A stretch of DNA of 64,000 nt from Archilochus colubris (lineage: Eukaryota > Chordata > Aves > Apodiformes > Trochilidae). A program made the position numbers and the translations under genes. The notes under the pieces are model-generated. The model made no database searches. It saw nothing but the letters and a program-made list of their open reading frames with translations, and was not told where the DNA came from. Below are positions 38,595 through 53,830 of this stretch, piece after piece. The stretch spans positions 175,391,480 through 175,455,479 of the forward strand of contig CM041083.1 in the NCBI GenBank assembly GCA_023079485.1, read 5' to 3'. How positions within the stretch are numbered: the stretch's first letter is position 1; each line of letters starts with the position of its first letter.

Positions 38595-39085
38595 ATTCTC
38601 TAAGGTATCTTAAAAGTACTTAATGCTAGGTACTAAATGTCTAGTTATCTAAATCACTCCTTTGGTGTTCCCTTTTAAGCAAGATAGTTGAGCTCCCAGT
38701 CAGGTCAGTGAAGGGATAGATGGTCTGCTGACCAAATGCAAGTGTTTACCCTACCATAATCTAAGAAAAATAATTATCTGGACTCTACTTTCTATCTCAA
38801 CCAGGGGCCCAGCTTCATGTAGTGGCTAAGTGAAATGTGTGGCATCCTGGCATATCTATGAGACATGTGTGGGCCTGGCAGGTTTGGCACAGGACCCGTG
38901 CAAGATATGTGCCTGTGTAGAGTAGTGCCTGGAGGTCATATAGGACTCATGGAGACATCTGCAATAGTGCTAGACACCTACACAAGGGCAACTGAGATGA
39001 GCCCTGGATTTGCTTAAAAACCTAATTCACGCGTAGACTCTATGATTAGGTGTTGAAATCTGGAGATGAACCTCACCCTGTAGGT
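38595..39085. repeat. Possible ancient dispersed repeat, copy 2
   Basis: It shares loosely matching blocks with 13841-14000 (ggtatcttaaaagtacttaa and the aggtgt…gatgaacctcaccc block). The blocks are further apart here than in the other copy, so an indel or independent origin is possible. Family unknown. Confidence 0.22.
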
Positions 39086-42000
39086 TCATCTACAGCATAT
39101 CCTTTCTCTGACAGTGTCCAACACAGAAATCCAGGGAATATTTTAGGAACAGGACTGCCAGAGCCCTATTGTTAAACTCTTTCCAAGTCATAGCAATTCC
39201 TGATGGACACAATCTTCCCATGATGTGGTACACTGAAAGCTCTTTTCTAAGAGTTGTTAGAGAGTTCTTCCTTTTCTATGTGCAACTGTGCTGAGGAACT
39301 TGCCTATGTAGATACCTTTTAAACAACTTGTATACAAGGAACAGTAGAATTTGAAAGACTTTTCCAAAGTGAACATTAGTCTTCGAAGGTCAAACATGCA
39401 GTCATACATAATAATATTTAAAACAAATGGCTTTCCAAATCTTCAGCAATGGGAAAACCCTATGAAAATTTAAAAACCAGAAACATGCCACTGTATACAA
39501 TCTTGCTCTAATACAGCCCTCAATACTGTAAGCTTTGCTCTTGTCAGTGGGTATTCCTTGTAAAATTGTTTTGTGAACAGAAAATAATGACATCTGGTTT
39601 CCACACAGCTATGTGCATCATGATTGAATTTCCCATTTTTAATGTTACAAATGTTCATCAAAGATTTAAAGAGGCTGATACACCCGTAGTATTCACTGGT
39701 ATCTAGTAATACTGTTGAGCTCACACTTCAGAATATCAGTTATATCAGGAAATATCACTTCAGATATCAGTCAGCCGTCTCTTTTAGGAAAGTTGCAGGA
39801 ATTCAATATCTCTAGTATTCGTTCCCACTTATATCCAGCTGGAACAGCCCAACAAATTCAGAAGTCACAATGGTGTGACTGACAGAGTCCACTAACTTGA
39901 GTACAGAGTCTTACTTTTCGTAGAAGACTGCAAATTTAGCCTGTCAATTTACCAACTATTTTCTGGATGGAATATACATGTTACATACTGTACAGACAGA
40001 AGTGTTTTAATTGCCCTTCATGCCAGTGCCAAGATCTGTATCCTCCACATCTTCAACCCAGGCGAGCAGGAGGCAGAATTATTTCCTCTTTCAGTTCAAG
40101 TACTAAAACATTAATGAGGGTTGGTAATAAAGTATTATCTAAGTCTGCAAGCCTGACACAATGACAGTATAACACCTCCTGGCAGGAAAAAAAAAAAAAA
40201 TTAAAAAAAAAGAAGAAACTGAAAATGTCCACCCTTAAAATCTTACATTTCATTTAGTGAACTGCCCAGATGCAACTGAATATTTGTAGAAAATGCAAAA
40301 AAGTCTGTCAGAATTTTATTTCCTATGAATGAGCTTTGTGACATCAACTGTTAAGTACAAACAAGCTGGCTGAAAAGATAAAATTTCTCTTCCTTGCTCA
40401 TTTAAACCTCTGCTTAGTAAGCCTCTGTTACTACATGCGCAGAATTAAGTAAAAATACATAAGCTTAAAGAGAAAAACTTAACATTCGTTAATGCCCATT
40501 AGGAATATCTCTCCACCCATATATTACTAGTATGCACCATGTGAAGAAGGTATATACAGATCAAGATCTGCAATCAATCAGTAAGTTTAAGAGGAGTACA
40601 AACTAAGATCAGACTAAATTGAAACAAGAACTCACAGTATTAAAGGATTTGAACCAATCCATCCTCCTTAACACCAGTTTCAAAGGTTTCTTTCCAGAGA
40701 TCTACCCTAAACTACATCAAACTTTTCTGCTCCTGGTCTTTCACTGCATAGGACAGGTTATAATAATATTTACCTCTCCCATTTGTCTGCTCATCTCTTG
40801 GCAATGAAAATTCAAAAGGAAATTTTTGATTTCTAGCAATGTTCTATTGTTTACCCTTATGTCATCCCAAAATCTCTTAAGCAGTAGGATTGCTCTGTTG
40901 ATTCTTACATGCAGGGAAGATGTAAAAGGGTCTATCATTAAGGAACTGAACACAGCTGAGAATATCATTAAGTTATAATAATATTCACTTGTCAATCCTT
41001 TGCCTCTCAAAGGAGGTTTCATTTTTCACTGCTAGCATAGTTGCATAAGCCTTGGTCTTCTTTATCAACTTCAGAAAGAGTCCTTTTTTTTCATCTCTGA
41101 ATGTTGGAAAACTTATAATATGGTTCAAAAACTAAAGCTACTGCTGAATAACAAACCACTGAGTAACATACCAGGAATAAGGTACTTATGAAGCAGCTTG
41201 CTATGACATTTCTCTGCAACCTCTAAAGATTTATGAGCTTTCAATGTCCCTGCTATACTCTTTTGTATTCCCTTCTCATAATATTTTGAAAATATGTAAA
41301 GCATTTTTCTTTAAGTGATTTGCAAATTTCCCTGATTCACCCTTTGTTCCTTGGGAGTATAACCCTTTTAATTTTTTAGAAATGAAATTTACTTCCAGCT
41401 GTGAAGATATCTCAAATGACTTTGCTATGCTGGATAATTGCAATCAGCTATAAAGAAGTTTAGCTAATTCCTACCCTTCCCTCTGAGACTCTCATATATC
41501 TGAAACAGTTTGTTGATACCTAGAGAGGCCACCAACCTGTTAATGTTCTTTCTGTGAGAGCTCCTTTTCAAGAACCATCTTTCTCATTTCTTAGCCAGTG
41601 GGATGCTTTTTTCTTGTTTCTAGATCTGTGAAGCTCAGGGGAAAACACAGGATCAAGCTCAGCTTCTAAGAACTCTTTTTTTCTAACATTTCTCTCAAGA
41701 CCTCTCTGGAGAAGCAAGGCAATTTCCTTCTGCTTCCCTAGGTAACTGCTGGAGTGATTCTGGGAGAAGGCAAAAAAACCCCGGGAACAGCAAGAGCATT
41801 TCCACATTTTTCTCATCAAACCAGAGGCATGGCTTCTCAGGAAATAGAATGTCAGATATAAAATTCACTAAAATTAGTTTTCCTTATGAACCATTCTGTA
41901 TTGGAGAAAAGTATCTGTGCATCCATTTAAAAGCATTTGGTGGGGAAGGATCCCACTAGATGAGCTTGAACATTAAGGAAGTTTCCATATTAGCTTCTCT

Positions 42001-45000
42001 AATCAGGAAAACTTTGAGAGAGGCCTGTATCAGCTTTAATGTGATGTGACAGAAATAATCTGAGTTCTCCTTTAGTCATTTCCATAAAGATATTTTTTTC
42101 TTTCTTAGATATCATATTTTTCAAAACCATTTCAATTTTCTTCTTTCATTGTCCCTAAGTGAAAACATCACTGTTTGCTTGTCATTTCTTCTTATGAGCA
42201 CAGAATTCTTACCTCTCTGCCTCATTCCAGAAATATCTCTTCTGAGAGAGCAGGTATGAGTTTCAGAGCTGCAAATAAATTCAGAATGTAATGACAGTCT
42301 CGAGTATTTACTTTCAAGTGATTTCCCACCTTCGCTCAGGATATTGATATTGACTGAAGGAAGGACAGATCTGTACATTAATAATGCTCCCAGGAAAACT
42401 AATAGAAAATGTATACTTTTGGGTACAGGCTGTACTTTAGATCTGGTCCCAGACACATAGGAAGAGAAAACAGAAGAGAACTAAAACACTGAAGCCTTTT
42501 GTCATCACTCAAACCCAACAAATGCATGTCCCAAATGTATCAAATCAAGTATCTTTCCATCTGATTCTGTCTGAAAAGTATTATCAATTAATTTTTCACC
42601 ACTTCCTTTCCATTTTACATTCTCCTTTTTGACATAAAAGAAATCTATAATTTTTATACCAGGGAAGATTCTGAAGGAAAAAAAGTCAAACGTTCTTATT
42701 GTAAGCATCTGAAAGAAAACACAGACATCAATGGCAACAAATCTTGTCATAACAATATAATTTTCATTCATAACTAGATAGCAAGCTCTGTATGTTGGGG
42801 GAAAGCAGTACATATCATATGGATGCAGTTTTCTAAGATTTCAGAAGCTGTCACTCAAAATGCAATCCAAGCAAACCACACTCCAGTTGTGTAGTTGGTA
42901 GTTGCCAACCAGACGTGGTGAAACCAGGCAAAATAAATCAGAGGGATGAAATAATCAGTTCTAAAGGTGTCTATCCTAATCACTTTTTTATTTTGTGACA
43001 TTTAGAATAGTGAGAGAGCATATTAAATATGCAGAAAACAGTAAGATAAGAGGATAACAAGCCTGTTTAGGACATAATCAGAATTTAGGATGGTTTTTTC
43101 AAAGAAAAAAATTATTTCTGTAAACATCCTTACAGTTCAATAAGGAAAAGTATAAAATACTGAGTAAGTGGAAAAAAATAAACCAGGTGTATATTGGAAT
43201 TTAAAATTATTTAGCAGTTCTGTAGGGTAGGCTTAAAACAAGACTAATACAAAAAGACTGAACAATATCACATTACTGTGCAAAAATGTCATATTTAGTC
43301 ACACCAGAGTGAGCACAGGTGACAAGATATGCATGAATTTGTCCTCCATGTTGCTCAGAGCAGTAAAGAATATGCAGAAAGAAGAATGAAGGTTCAGAAA
43401 ATTAGAAAAAACTCTACATAAGGAAAGTCTGAAAGAATGGTTTAAAAGACAAATCTGAAGCTATTGTAAAGAAAGAATGTATTTGTATCCACATTTTTTA
43501 AAACAAAACATTATATGCCCAAACTGCACCAAGGTATAACAAATTACAAATCAGATCCATATTCTGGAAATTATACAACACATCCACACACCCACTGCAG
43601 GACTTTAAGTGTAGATAGCTCAAATATCCTGGGGGATTTGTCTAGGTGTAGTTACCATACTTTGGGTTTGGGAGGCCAAACAAGACCTTTGATAAGTTCC
43701 TTCCTGTCATCCAGTGCTTTTACTCCTGAGCCCTTTTACACTGTTTGGCTCAAATGTTCTGCAGATGTGTCAAGAATATACTATTATTTGTATCATGTAG
43801 TCATGCAAGTCATCCTCATTGTTTAGAAAAGTGGTGGTTTCAGTAAATTATTAAATGCTATTGTAATACTTTTTCTCAATATATGACTTGAATGCCTTTT
43901 GTGCAATGTGGCTGGCACACAGACTGGAAGCCATCAGTCCATGCTGTGGCTATTGTGACAAACAAATTGTAATAGAATGAGCATGAAAAAGCATCTTGGA
44001 GTAGGTTAAGTGTAACTGATAAAAAAGACGAAAACCCTGAGGTTTTGAAAACTCAGCTGGTAGTTGGAACAAAAAGAATGGAAATAACTCAAACTTGCAC
44101 ATTTAACTTTGAAAAATTCCCATATCCACAAAAAGACAAGCAATAAAACCTCCCTATATGTGACAGGGATTTGGTATTTGTGTTAAACCATGACAATTAG
44201 TTATAGCCACATCTCTTCTGTTTCTAGCCATGTCCCAGCAAAACTAAAAGTAAAATTTCAGCAAAATAAATGGACATGAATGAATGATGAATCTAGGAAT
44301 TCTGAAAAATAGTCATTTTGTATCCCAGCAGTGTTGTTCAGGAGCTATGGTTAGCTATGGGTTAGTATTATCTTGAGATAATAGAGCCATCAAGTTTTGA
44401 GCTGCTTCAGTGTATAGCTTGTGTCTGCTGACTAAATTCTGTTGGGCTGTATAACAAGGGTGGTTATCTTACTCAACCATATACTGGTGGTTATCTTACC
44501 CAACTCTAGCTATCTAAAACTAGGTATCTATTTTGGGTTGCTTATCAAAGCCTCTCTCTGATAGGTGCCTTTCTTGACGGACCTGAAATACAGTATTTTC
44601 ATAGGAAAGTAGTAGGGACATTTTATAAAACTGCTTGTTAGAATTCCTTAAAATCATATTAATTCAATCCCAAACAAGCTGTTGAGGGTTGTTTTTTCTT
44701 ATAGTTAAAATACAGGGAAATTTTGGAATGGAGTTTCAAAATAAATAGAAAGATCAGAATCTTGTGTTCAAAAATGCCCCCCTCCCAAAAAAAAAAATAA
44801 AAATTATTTACCTGCTTTTGCTATGTCTTTCTGTTATTAATTCATAGCTGGAATTATACCTTGGGTTTATAAAATATTTGCTAAAAAAAGTGTACTCAAT
44901 GGGGAAAAGAAACAGAAAGAGGTGGTCTGCCTAGGCAGCCTTGATCTGAGGTGGTCAAAAAACCCATGTCCTGAGATCCATGTAAGTTGCCCATCTGTTA

Positions 45001-48000
45001 CTGTCTTAAGTCAGACTTATATGTTTTCTTCCCCTCAAGGAATCCCCCACTTTTTCCATTCATAACAAAATCGGAAATCTAACAAAAGATACTTCCATCT
45101 GAAGGCAGAAGCCCAAAGAAACCTTCCAACCAAAAAGTCTTGTGGTTAGGGTTTCATTTTGGCCAGTCAGTCCCTTCATTTTGCTGTGAACCACATACTA
45201 TAATTTAGTAAAAAAGGGATGTTTTATGTGCTTATATGTCTAGAACTTTAATTGGAGTGTTTAGTATGTTTTATATAAGAACCAGTACTTTTGGTTTTAA
45301 AGCACACTTCATATAAGACTCGGTATTTTATTTAAGACCCCAAAAGATGCACATCACTTAACCACAAATATGTATTGCCCCATTTCTATCATCTTTATTG
45401 CTTGGGGTTAGACTGCAGAGAAAAGAAATCTGTAGGACAAGCATTAAACATATTGATAGCATTCAACTGAAGTGTGGATGTGAAAATATTAAAGGATACA
45501 ATTTCACACATTCACAGAATTTCTAATGAAATCTTATCTTTTAGACCTAGGAAGCATTTCAGATGTTTGATTAGTATTCAAAGTGTGCTTTCTGAAGTTA
45601 CAATTAGAAAATTTCATTGCAAATTCATACATTTACATGTCGTCTCTCAGAATGTTGTCAGTTATCTTACAGAGCCATAGAGCAAGGGTGAGGCTTTGTG
45701 GATTCATCTCTGTCCCAGAAAAAGAACAAACATGGAGGCAGAGTATTATAAAAGGAAAGAAAATACTTCAGTAGCACATGAAGAGTGTGGTGATTACCCT
45801 TAGGAAGTGTAGTGAGTCCAAGGACAAAAAAAAGGTGGACTCTTTCTAGAGAGGTCAGGGAAGCTACCTACACGAAGCAGAAAACAGATGGGTTATGGCT
45901 GGTGTCACACACACTGGTCTCAAATGATGATGTCTCCAAGCTCAGTTTGCCAATTTCAATCCACTTGCCTGCCTTACGTGCTTGATGGGAATACTCTGGA
46001 ATGGGGAAGAGGTCTTTTGACCAAATCTGGGAATATGATTGCAGGCCTGCAGTTTGTGCAGTCTTGAAAGGATAGTTTCAGCAGGATAAACTGTATATAG
46101 ACTCTGTCAGTGATACGGCAACAGAATTAAAATTGTCCTCAAGTTATTCAAGTTATCTGGTACTTTATCAGTGACTCACTGCATGCCAAAGGAGTTGAGG
46201 TAGGAGGATGGATACTTCCATCATCATAATCAGGTTGTACTTCAGATGATACAATAACTCATAACCAGAGAAGAACTCAAAAACCTGAATGTAAACCAGT
46301 AAACTGTACGTGCATAAGGAGAACTTGTATGCTGTAGGCAATACTGAATTGTAGAGTTCAGTATTTTCAAGATGCATTTGTTTGGCTGATTATAGCAATA
46401 GTGCTAAAGTAACTGATGAACTTGATGACACACCTATATTATATTAATTTCCTTGCATAATGTGGTACTGCATAAGATGACCTTGTTATCTGTCATGTAT
46501 CCTTTTTAATTTTGCTTTAGGTTTTTCCTTCAATTTATTCACACAACTTTTTGCAGACATTGCAGGATTTTATCTCCCTTACAAGCAAAAGGGAAAACAA
46601 TTGTAATAAATAGAGACAAGACTAGCCATCCATTTGCCCAAGGAAATAGGTTGCTTTATGTAGATTCTTCTACTTAAAAAGTAGGTAAAGGTACACTGCA
46701 GTTTTCATTCTTTTTGTTAAGATATTGCAGAAGAGAGCCAATATGAGACACCCAGATGAGAAATGGATACATCTGGAATTTTGTTTCTCACTTTTCAAAA
46801 ACTGGCTTTTTTTTTTTTTCCCTCTGTTTCTGGAATAACTAAGAGAACATGAGCAATCGGTCTCTCTCTGCTTTGATGCCATATGGACAGAAAATGACCT
46901 AAATGGCATTAATTTAGCCTCAGTTTGTCTTTCTGTCTCACCAAAGGGCCTTCTTTTCACACAGACAGAAGAGGGCTGTTCCCCTTGGTGTCTACACTCA
47001 TTCCCACTTACAATTAAGCACAGGAAAAAAAATACAAGAAAAAAAATTATATCCTTGAGCACTGAAGTGTACAGACCTTGATCTATACTTTCTTCTTTTC
47101 TGCTTAGTTTTCTTTTTACCTGTTCATCCCCTCACAGCTACACATACAAGTATATGCAAACACCAAAGAGCTTTGCTCAGCCCTGTGAATAGGGGTAAAG
47201 TAGAAAAAGATCAACCAAATGTAAAAAGGCAAAAATCATTCGAGCTTTCTAAGTCTAAGTAGCCTCACTTTATATAATAATTCCAAAATGTATAATATAT
47301 TTACAGTACTACTAAGCCTTGGGAAGTCACAGTCAGTGACTGTAAGACCTAGCAGCTTCCCATTCTCCCAAGATTTAAGGAAGATTCGTATGTTTTCTGT
47401 TGGTATTTTGTCAGACATGTAGGTTGCATGGCTAATATCAATAATGTGCTGATTATTTAGTTTGGCTTCATTAAAGGATATTATTTTTCAGTAGTTTGGA
47501 AGTAAAATTCATCAGAAGTCTGGTGACTTCAAAGTATTCTGGGTCAACAAGTAAATACTGAGATATTCAGAGTGCCATGAGAGCACTTGGAACTTCAGAG
47601 GATAAGTACTTCATCATGCTGCAGATGAGGGAACAGTTTGACCTTATTGTGTTGGTATTCTGTATATCTTTGATTTAAATCAGTAGGAAACCTTAAAATA
47701 GGAGGTAAAGTGTCAGGGATTAAACTCATGATGTAATTAAAGTTCCACTTTTAGGGTCTGCCCTCTAAATTTAAATGTTTTTGTAAGTTAAGGCTGAAAT
47801 TATTTAATACACACCTCTATATTTGGGTAAATTGTGATGGTATGAATTCCATAATGTGTGCATTAGCCTTGTAGCTGAGCTACCTTGAGATGAAAGGTTT
47901 TGATAAGTAATGAGAAAAACAAGCAGCCTTTGACTTAATGGACCCCACATACAAGTCAAACACTGTAATGCCATGTTGTTTGAAGCTGTGTCTCTTGTTA

Positions 48001-48970
48001 AATTTTCAGAGAAGATTGCTGTCAGTGACATGTTAAGATAGCCTTCAGTTCTGGCAGGGCTTGAAGCAAATATTAGTTTAGCACTGTCAGATAGTGGAAA
48101 GATAATGATGTGGTAAGTGACAGAGGAAAACTCTGAGCAGTCAGTGAGTTTGGAGTTACAGCTTTGTATCCTTGAAGTTTTTACCCTTCCAGCTCTCTCC
48201 TCTACCCCTTGGTACCCTGACCCTGGGCCCAAGAAGGAGCCTCACTAATTGTGGCAGACAGTCAGAGCACAATACATCCCTCCTTGTAAACCTTTTTTCT
48301 GGCCTATGATAGCCCAAAAGCTCACTTCTATTAATGCAAAGGTTGAGCCTTTTCTGCCCTTTTCATCTGTTTCTAGCCTCAAAAGCATTAAACACAGCTG
48401 TAAATTAGAGAGCAGGTCAAGTGTGTGTGTGTACACGTGTTCTGTTTTCTACATAATAGGCAAGTAAAAGAGAGGATAAATCTAAGAGTACAATAACCAT
48501 TGAATTTTGAGGCTGGAAATAGGTCTTGTTTTCCCCATTGACATCAGAGAGGAGAGAAAACAGGTACAGACTTCAAGCCCCAGTCCTCACTGGACAGGAG
48601 TAATGAATCCATCTGGGCACATGGGCATCTCCAGGGAGGCTCTGCAGTGTTCAGCCTGGAGCTGACAGATCACTGTAGGTGCTCTGGAGGCTTCCAGCAT
48701 TAGGAGAGACCTAGGGCAGTGTAGACATAGCCAGAGAGTCCTCTGAGAAAACATGTACGTAGGTTGTTTTTCTCGTCCTGACCATAGCTGAGACTGAGCA
48801 CAGTGCACAGACCTTCTGCTTGTTTTTTTTCACCCGTGTCCACCCCAGCCGTATGAACTTTCAATATATTCTCATATGGGTTCCTTACCTCCCAAGTGAT
48901 TTTAAACACTTATGTCTCAGTAGGCTTGCACACAGTACACAAAGACATTACTTTTTGTTTGTATCTCAGA

Positions 48971-49325
48971 ATCATCATAGAATCATAGAATGGTTTGGGT
49001 TGGAAGGGATCCTAAAGATCCAAACCCCACTGCCATGGGCATGGACACCTCCTACTAGACCAGTTTGCTCAAAGCCCCATCCAGCCTGGCTTTGAACACT
49101 TCCAGGGAGGGGGCAACCACAACCTCCCTGGGTAACAGGTGCCAGTGTCTCACCACCCTCTCAGTAAAGAATTGGTCCCTAATGTCTAACCTAAATCTCC
49201 CCTTTTCCAGTTTAAAATTATTACCCATTGTCCTGTTGCTACATGCTCTTGTAAAAAAAATCCTTCCTACCTTTCTTGTAGACCTTCCTCAGGTACTGGA
49301 AGGCTGCTATGAGGCCATTATAAGA
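48971..49325 (-). mobile_element. CR1 LINE 3' UTR fragment, minus strand, well preserved
   Basis: The clearest CR1 3' end in the window: atcatcatagaatcatagaa, then tggtttgggttggaagggat, ggacacctcctactagacca, caaagccccatccagcctgg and ggtactggaaggctgctatg. About 355 bases of 3' UTR with the usual order and few changes, suggesting a relatively young insertion compared with the others. 5'-truncated before ORF2. Confidence 0.95.
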
Positions 49326-51753
<2,428 letters not shown>

Positions 51754-53725
51754 TAAGCATATTTAGAAGTAGCAGTGTGATAGATAATAGTCTGAAATTA
51801 ATCCTTTTAACTGAGACAAATTGCTGCTTCTCTTTCTCTGTTCTACAGGGTCTCTTCTTTTTTATAGTTTTAATTAGATAAATTTTAATAGCTGTTATAG
51901 TTTGATAGTAGAAGAATTAAAAAACCTGTTACACCGTGGATCCAAATAAACTTTTTTTTGTTTTGCACCTGAGTAGACAGTCTCAAGTAGTTGTGCTCTG
52001 AGGACCTCTTCAGTAATAGGATAAGAAATTTACATGACATAACTGAAATGAGCTTTAATTGTGTCTGACAGAAAAAGGCAATGTGTTTATACACCTTGTA
52101 AATACTACAGGTAGTACTATAGAGAGGTTTTTAAATACATACTGAAACATAGATATTGAAATGTAATATTAGCAGCAATGCATAACTCCACAAAATTTTG
52201 ACATTCAGTTTCTTTTTCATAAAGAAATCAAAATGGAGGTGCCCGAATATAGTGGTATTTAAAAATTAATGAGCTTTTTTCACTGATGTAGATATTCTAA
52301 TCGAATCAGAAGGTGTCTATATTTCTTTTAAATACATTAAAGTTCTTATGTGCATGCAAAAGCCAAAGAATCAAGGCAGAAAAAAGAAAACAGTCCCTCT
52401 GCTGTTTCTTAAACTTCACTTGATCCCTGCTCATCATCATGTCAGAATGTGTTTTATCACCTCATTTGAAGCCTTTACATCCAAAATCAGCTGAACTGTG
52501 AATTGTGTGGGCAAGACAAATGCCATTAATAATTAAATGTTACTTGTTCATATAAATATGTCAAATGCTTAAGAAACTTCTGTATTATATTGAATTAGTC
52601 CGCCTGTCACTGCAAAATGTCTTTTCTGAAAAATACAGTAGTAAAGGTATTAATATATTAAGTATATGAGGAATGTTTGCTCTTAAAAGTGAAGTGATTA
52701 AACAGTGGTTAGTGTAGTGGTAAGCCCCTGGTACCACCTCTGATTATGTGTTATGAAAATGAAGAAAGCCCATTCATTCACAGAGCTATCTGCTTTGTTC
52801 ATGGTCACAAAATTGCCCCTGAAACAGACCTTTTTCACCAAACCAGTTTATGCCAATTGGATTTAAGGTTCTCCACAGTGAAAGGTGCTTATCATTTATA
52901 CTTGCCATAATACTGTGACCATCTCACTCATGTGCTGTCAAAAGGCACCTTGGTGGTATCAGGGAACTTCCTTTGTGTTACCAAAGAGGAAACTTTCCTG
53001 ATAATACCATCTGTCTTCTTTCATTAATGAACTAGTGAGGTTGAAATAGATTTATAGTTTCAAGTTTATACTGTAGAACACTGTCTGGCGAGAGTGCAAA
53101 ATCCCTCTTCTGAGTTAGGCTGCAAAACCAGAGAGCATCTGCACGTATGTTTTGTCTGCTTACCCACAGGGTTGGGTTTTTCGAGAATAGCACATGGGGC
53201 AGAATATCCAAGGTACCATTTTTTCCCATTATTTTGAACCACTGATGATGTTTGTTTATAAGCAAAGGCACACAGAGCGTGTTTCCTATACTTCCTCTTG
53301 CCTGGGTTGCAACTCAGATGAAAGATTTCCTAAAGTCATGCAGCCAACCTGCATTGGGCACAAGAATCTTGTTGTCTTATTATCTAGTTTATAATGTTAT
53401 CTCAACTGAGGGAGAGTTTGGTTTTATGAAGACTGTCAGTCACAGTTTCGTTGTGCTAGAATCTTAAGTGCGCAAGGAACAATGAGACAGTTTCCCAGTA
53501 AGGGTAATAACTGCTATTTAAATATTTATACTTAGAATTTATATCTATTTCTCATCTTACCCCATACCAACTGGCCAGTTCATTTAAGCTATAGCTGTAT
53601 AAACTCAATCACAGTAGCAGGATGAGGTTATAATATTTGTCAGTACTATCAGAGGAACACAGAGGAAATATGAATTTTTAAGTTTATAGCTGTTAGCCTT
53701 TTTCTTTCATTTTTCAAATTAAAAA

Positions 53726-53830
53726 GGGTTTGGTTGGGCTTTTTTTTTGTTTGTTTTATGGGCTTTTTTGTTGGTTTATTTTGTTTTTTTTTTAATTTTC
53801 TGCGTTTTTTTTCTTTTTCTTCTTCATTCT
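53726..53830. repeat. T/G-rich low-complexity tract
   Basis: About 105 bases dominated by T runs with interspersed gg/ggg (for example gggtttggttgggc, then several T7-T10 runs). It has the strand-reversed composition of the A/C-rich tract at 32559-32664. Confidence 0.8.

Larger units (their letters stand above)
29348..48970. other. Long intronic stretch without recognised genes
   Basis: Nineteen kilobases of intron in which I see no exon, RNA gene or clear transposon. Noted inside: an A/C-rich low-complexity tract at 32559-32664, a poly(A) run at 40187-40210, a possible ancient repeat at about 38595-39085, and a short (GT) run at 48421-48432. Open frames of 60-140 codons on both strands lack any domain resemblance. 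Confidence 0.45.

Noticed and set aside
42121..42813. Two minus-strand open frames of about 100 codons
   Set aside because: Compositionally biased, no recognisable motif, and overlapping intronic DNA of TRPC4 on the opposite strand.
52706..52745. tRNA-like string tggttagtgtagtggtaagc
   Set aside because: It resembles an internal A box only. No B box (GGTTCGA type) follows and no cloverleaf can be drawn.
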